Assembly (NCBI GenBank): GCA_016839865.1
Contig: JAEOTN010000321.1
Span: 1-12,762, forward strand
Length of the DNA: 12,762 nt
Direction of reading: 5' to 3'
DNA from: Promethearchaeota archaeon
GTDB lineage: Archaea; Asgardarchaeota; Lokiarchaeia; Sigynarchaeales; MK-D1
Below, one piece after another: positions 12,522 through 12,762 of the stretch (its first letter is position 1; every line of letters starts with the position of its first letter). Made by a program: the position numbers and the translations under genes. The notes under the pieces are model-generated. The model was not told where the DNA came from, did no database searches, and saw only the letters and a list, made by a program, of their open reading frames with translations.

Positions 12522-12762
12522 ATGGCTAAAATAGTAGAAAATAACGAAGCGAATATGGCAATCTGCAAGCAATTTTGTGGACCATGCAAAATGTTTAAAC
12601 CTAACGAGTTACAAAAATTCGAACCACATGCACTATTTTGTGCTCGTGGTGCATCAGTGAAGCCGAAAGACCAAATAAAGAAGTCTACATGCAATTGTTT
12701 TGACTGCCCAATTATGGAAAAGCATGAGCTGAAAGATGGTTACTTCTGTTTGCATGGTATCA
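12522..12762 (+). CDS. DUF2769-like cysteine-rich protein, N-terminal part (runs off the window)
   Basis: Eighty codons from ATG 12522 remain open to the window end. Eight cysteines lie at 15, 19, 22, 40, 57, 59, 62 and 76. The order Cx3CxxC, LFCARG (38-43), CxCxxC and YFC...G (75-79) is the pattern I recognise as DUF2769, a small archaeal family common in methanogens and other anaerobes. The cysteines probably bind zinc or an iron-sulfur cluster, but no function is established. The leader has AAAGGTTAAAAG before the ATG, a weak ribosome binding site. The gene follows the PadR-fusion gene by 154 bases on the same strand and has its own TATA box, so it is perhaps a separate unit or a regulatory target. 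The C-terminus is unknown because the window ends. Confidence 0.7.
   Translation, partial: MAKIVENNEANMAICKQFCGPCKMFKPNELQKFEPHALFCARGASVKPKDQIKKSTCNCFDCPIMEKHELKDGYFCLHGI

Overview
This AT-rich window comes from an archaeon. It encodes a proteasome-activating nucleotidase (PAN) ending in an HbYX-type tail, an archaeal NAC with a C-terminal UBA domain, a zinc-ribbon/helix-turn-helix MBF1, an archaeal-type HflX, a PUA protein built like the C-terminus of archaeosine TGT, an archaeal-style HisRS and a DUF2769 cysteine protein. Several of these together are not found in bacteria. PAN excludes many TACK lineages. An Asgard or related anaerobic archaeon is possible, but I cannot fix the phylum from this window. 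No rRNA, tRNA, CRISPR array or insertion sequence was seen.

Layout. Positions 1-429 (+) hold the C-terminal end of an FGGY carbohydrate kinase. It converges, with one base between stop codons, on a minus-strand pair: an NrdD-like protein (780-2858) followed by a MazG-like pyrophosphohydrolase (431-769). Upstream of that pair is a tight minus-strand gene train running from 7446 down to 3024: PAN, a small cupin, a TGT-C2/PUA protein, NAC, a three-helix membrane protein, and HisRS. Divergent from PAN, on the plus strand, are aMBF1 (7726-8286) and HflX (8261-9493), whose reading frames overlap. HflX converges on a patatin-like lipase (9490-10341, minus) with overlapping stop codons. Upstream of the lipase is a four-helix membrane protein (10479-10946, minus). 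A 530-base non-coding stretch rich in inverted repeats follows. Then come a PadR helix-turn-helix protein fused to a methyltransferase-like domain (11477-12367, +) and a truncated DUF2769 gene (12522 to the window end, +).

How the genes fit together. The central part is a translation and protein-quality block: HisRS charges tRNA, NAC meets nascent chains, the PUA protein probably binds RNA, PAN feeds the 20S proteasome, and aMBF1 and HflX both act on ribosomes. The left part concerns nucleotide pools.

The strongest oddity is the NrdD-like protein. It keeps the ATP-cone and the whole class III reductase fold, but asparagine replaces the glycyl-radical glycine, no cysteine remains in the region of the thiyl-radical loop, serine replaces the other conserved active-site cysteine, and half of the zinc site is gone. 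It looks like a retained pseudoenzyme, encoded directly upstream of a dNTP-hydrolase-like gene. The second oddity is the PadR-methyltransferase fusion, whose SAM-binding glycine motif is degraded and whose upstream region carries three closely spaced palindromes.
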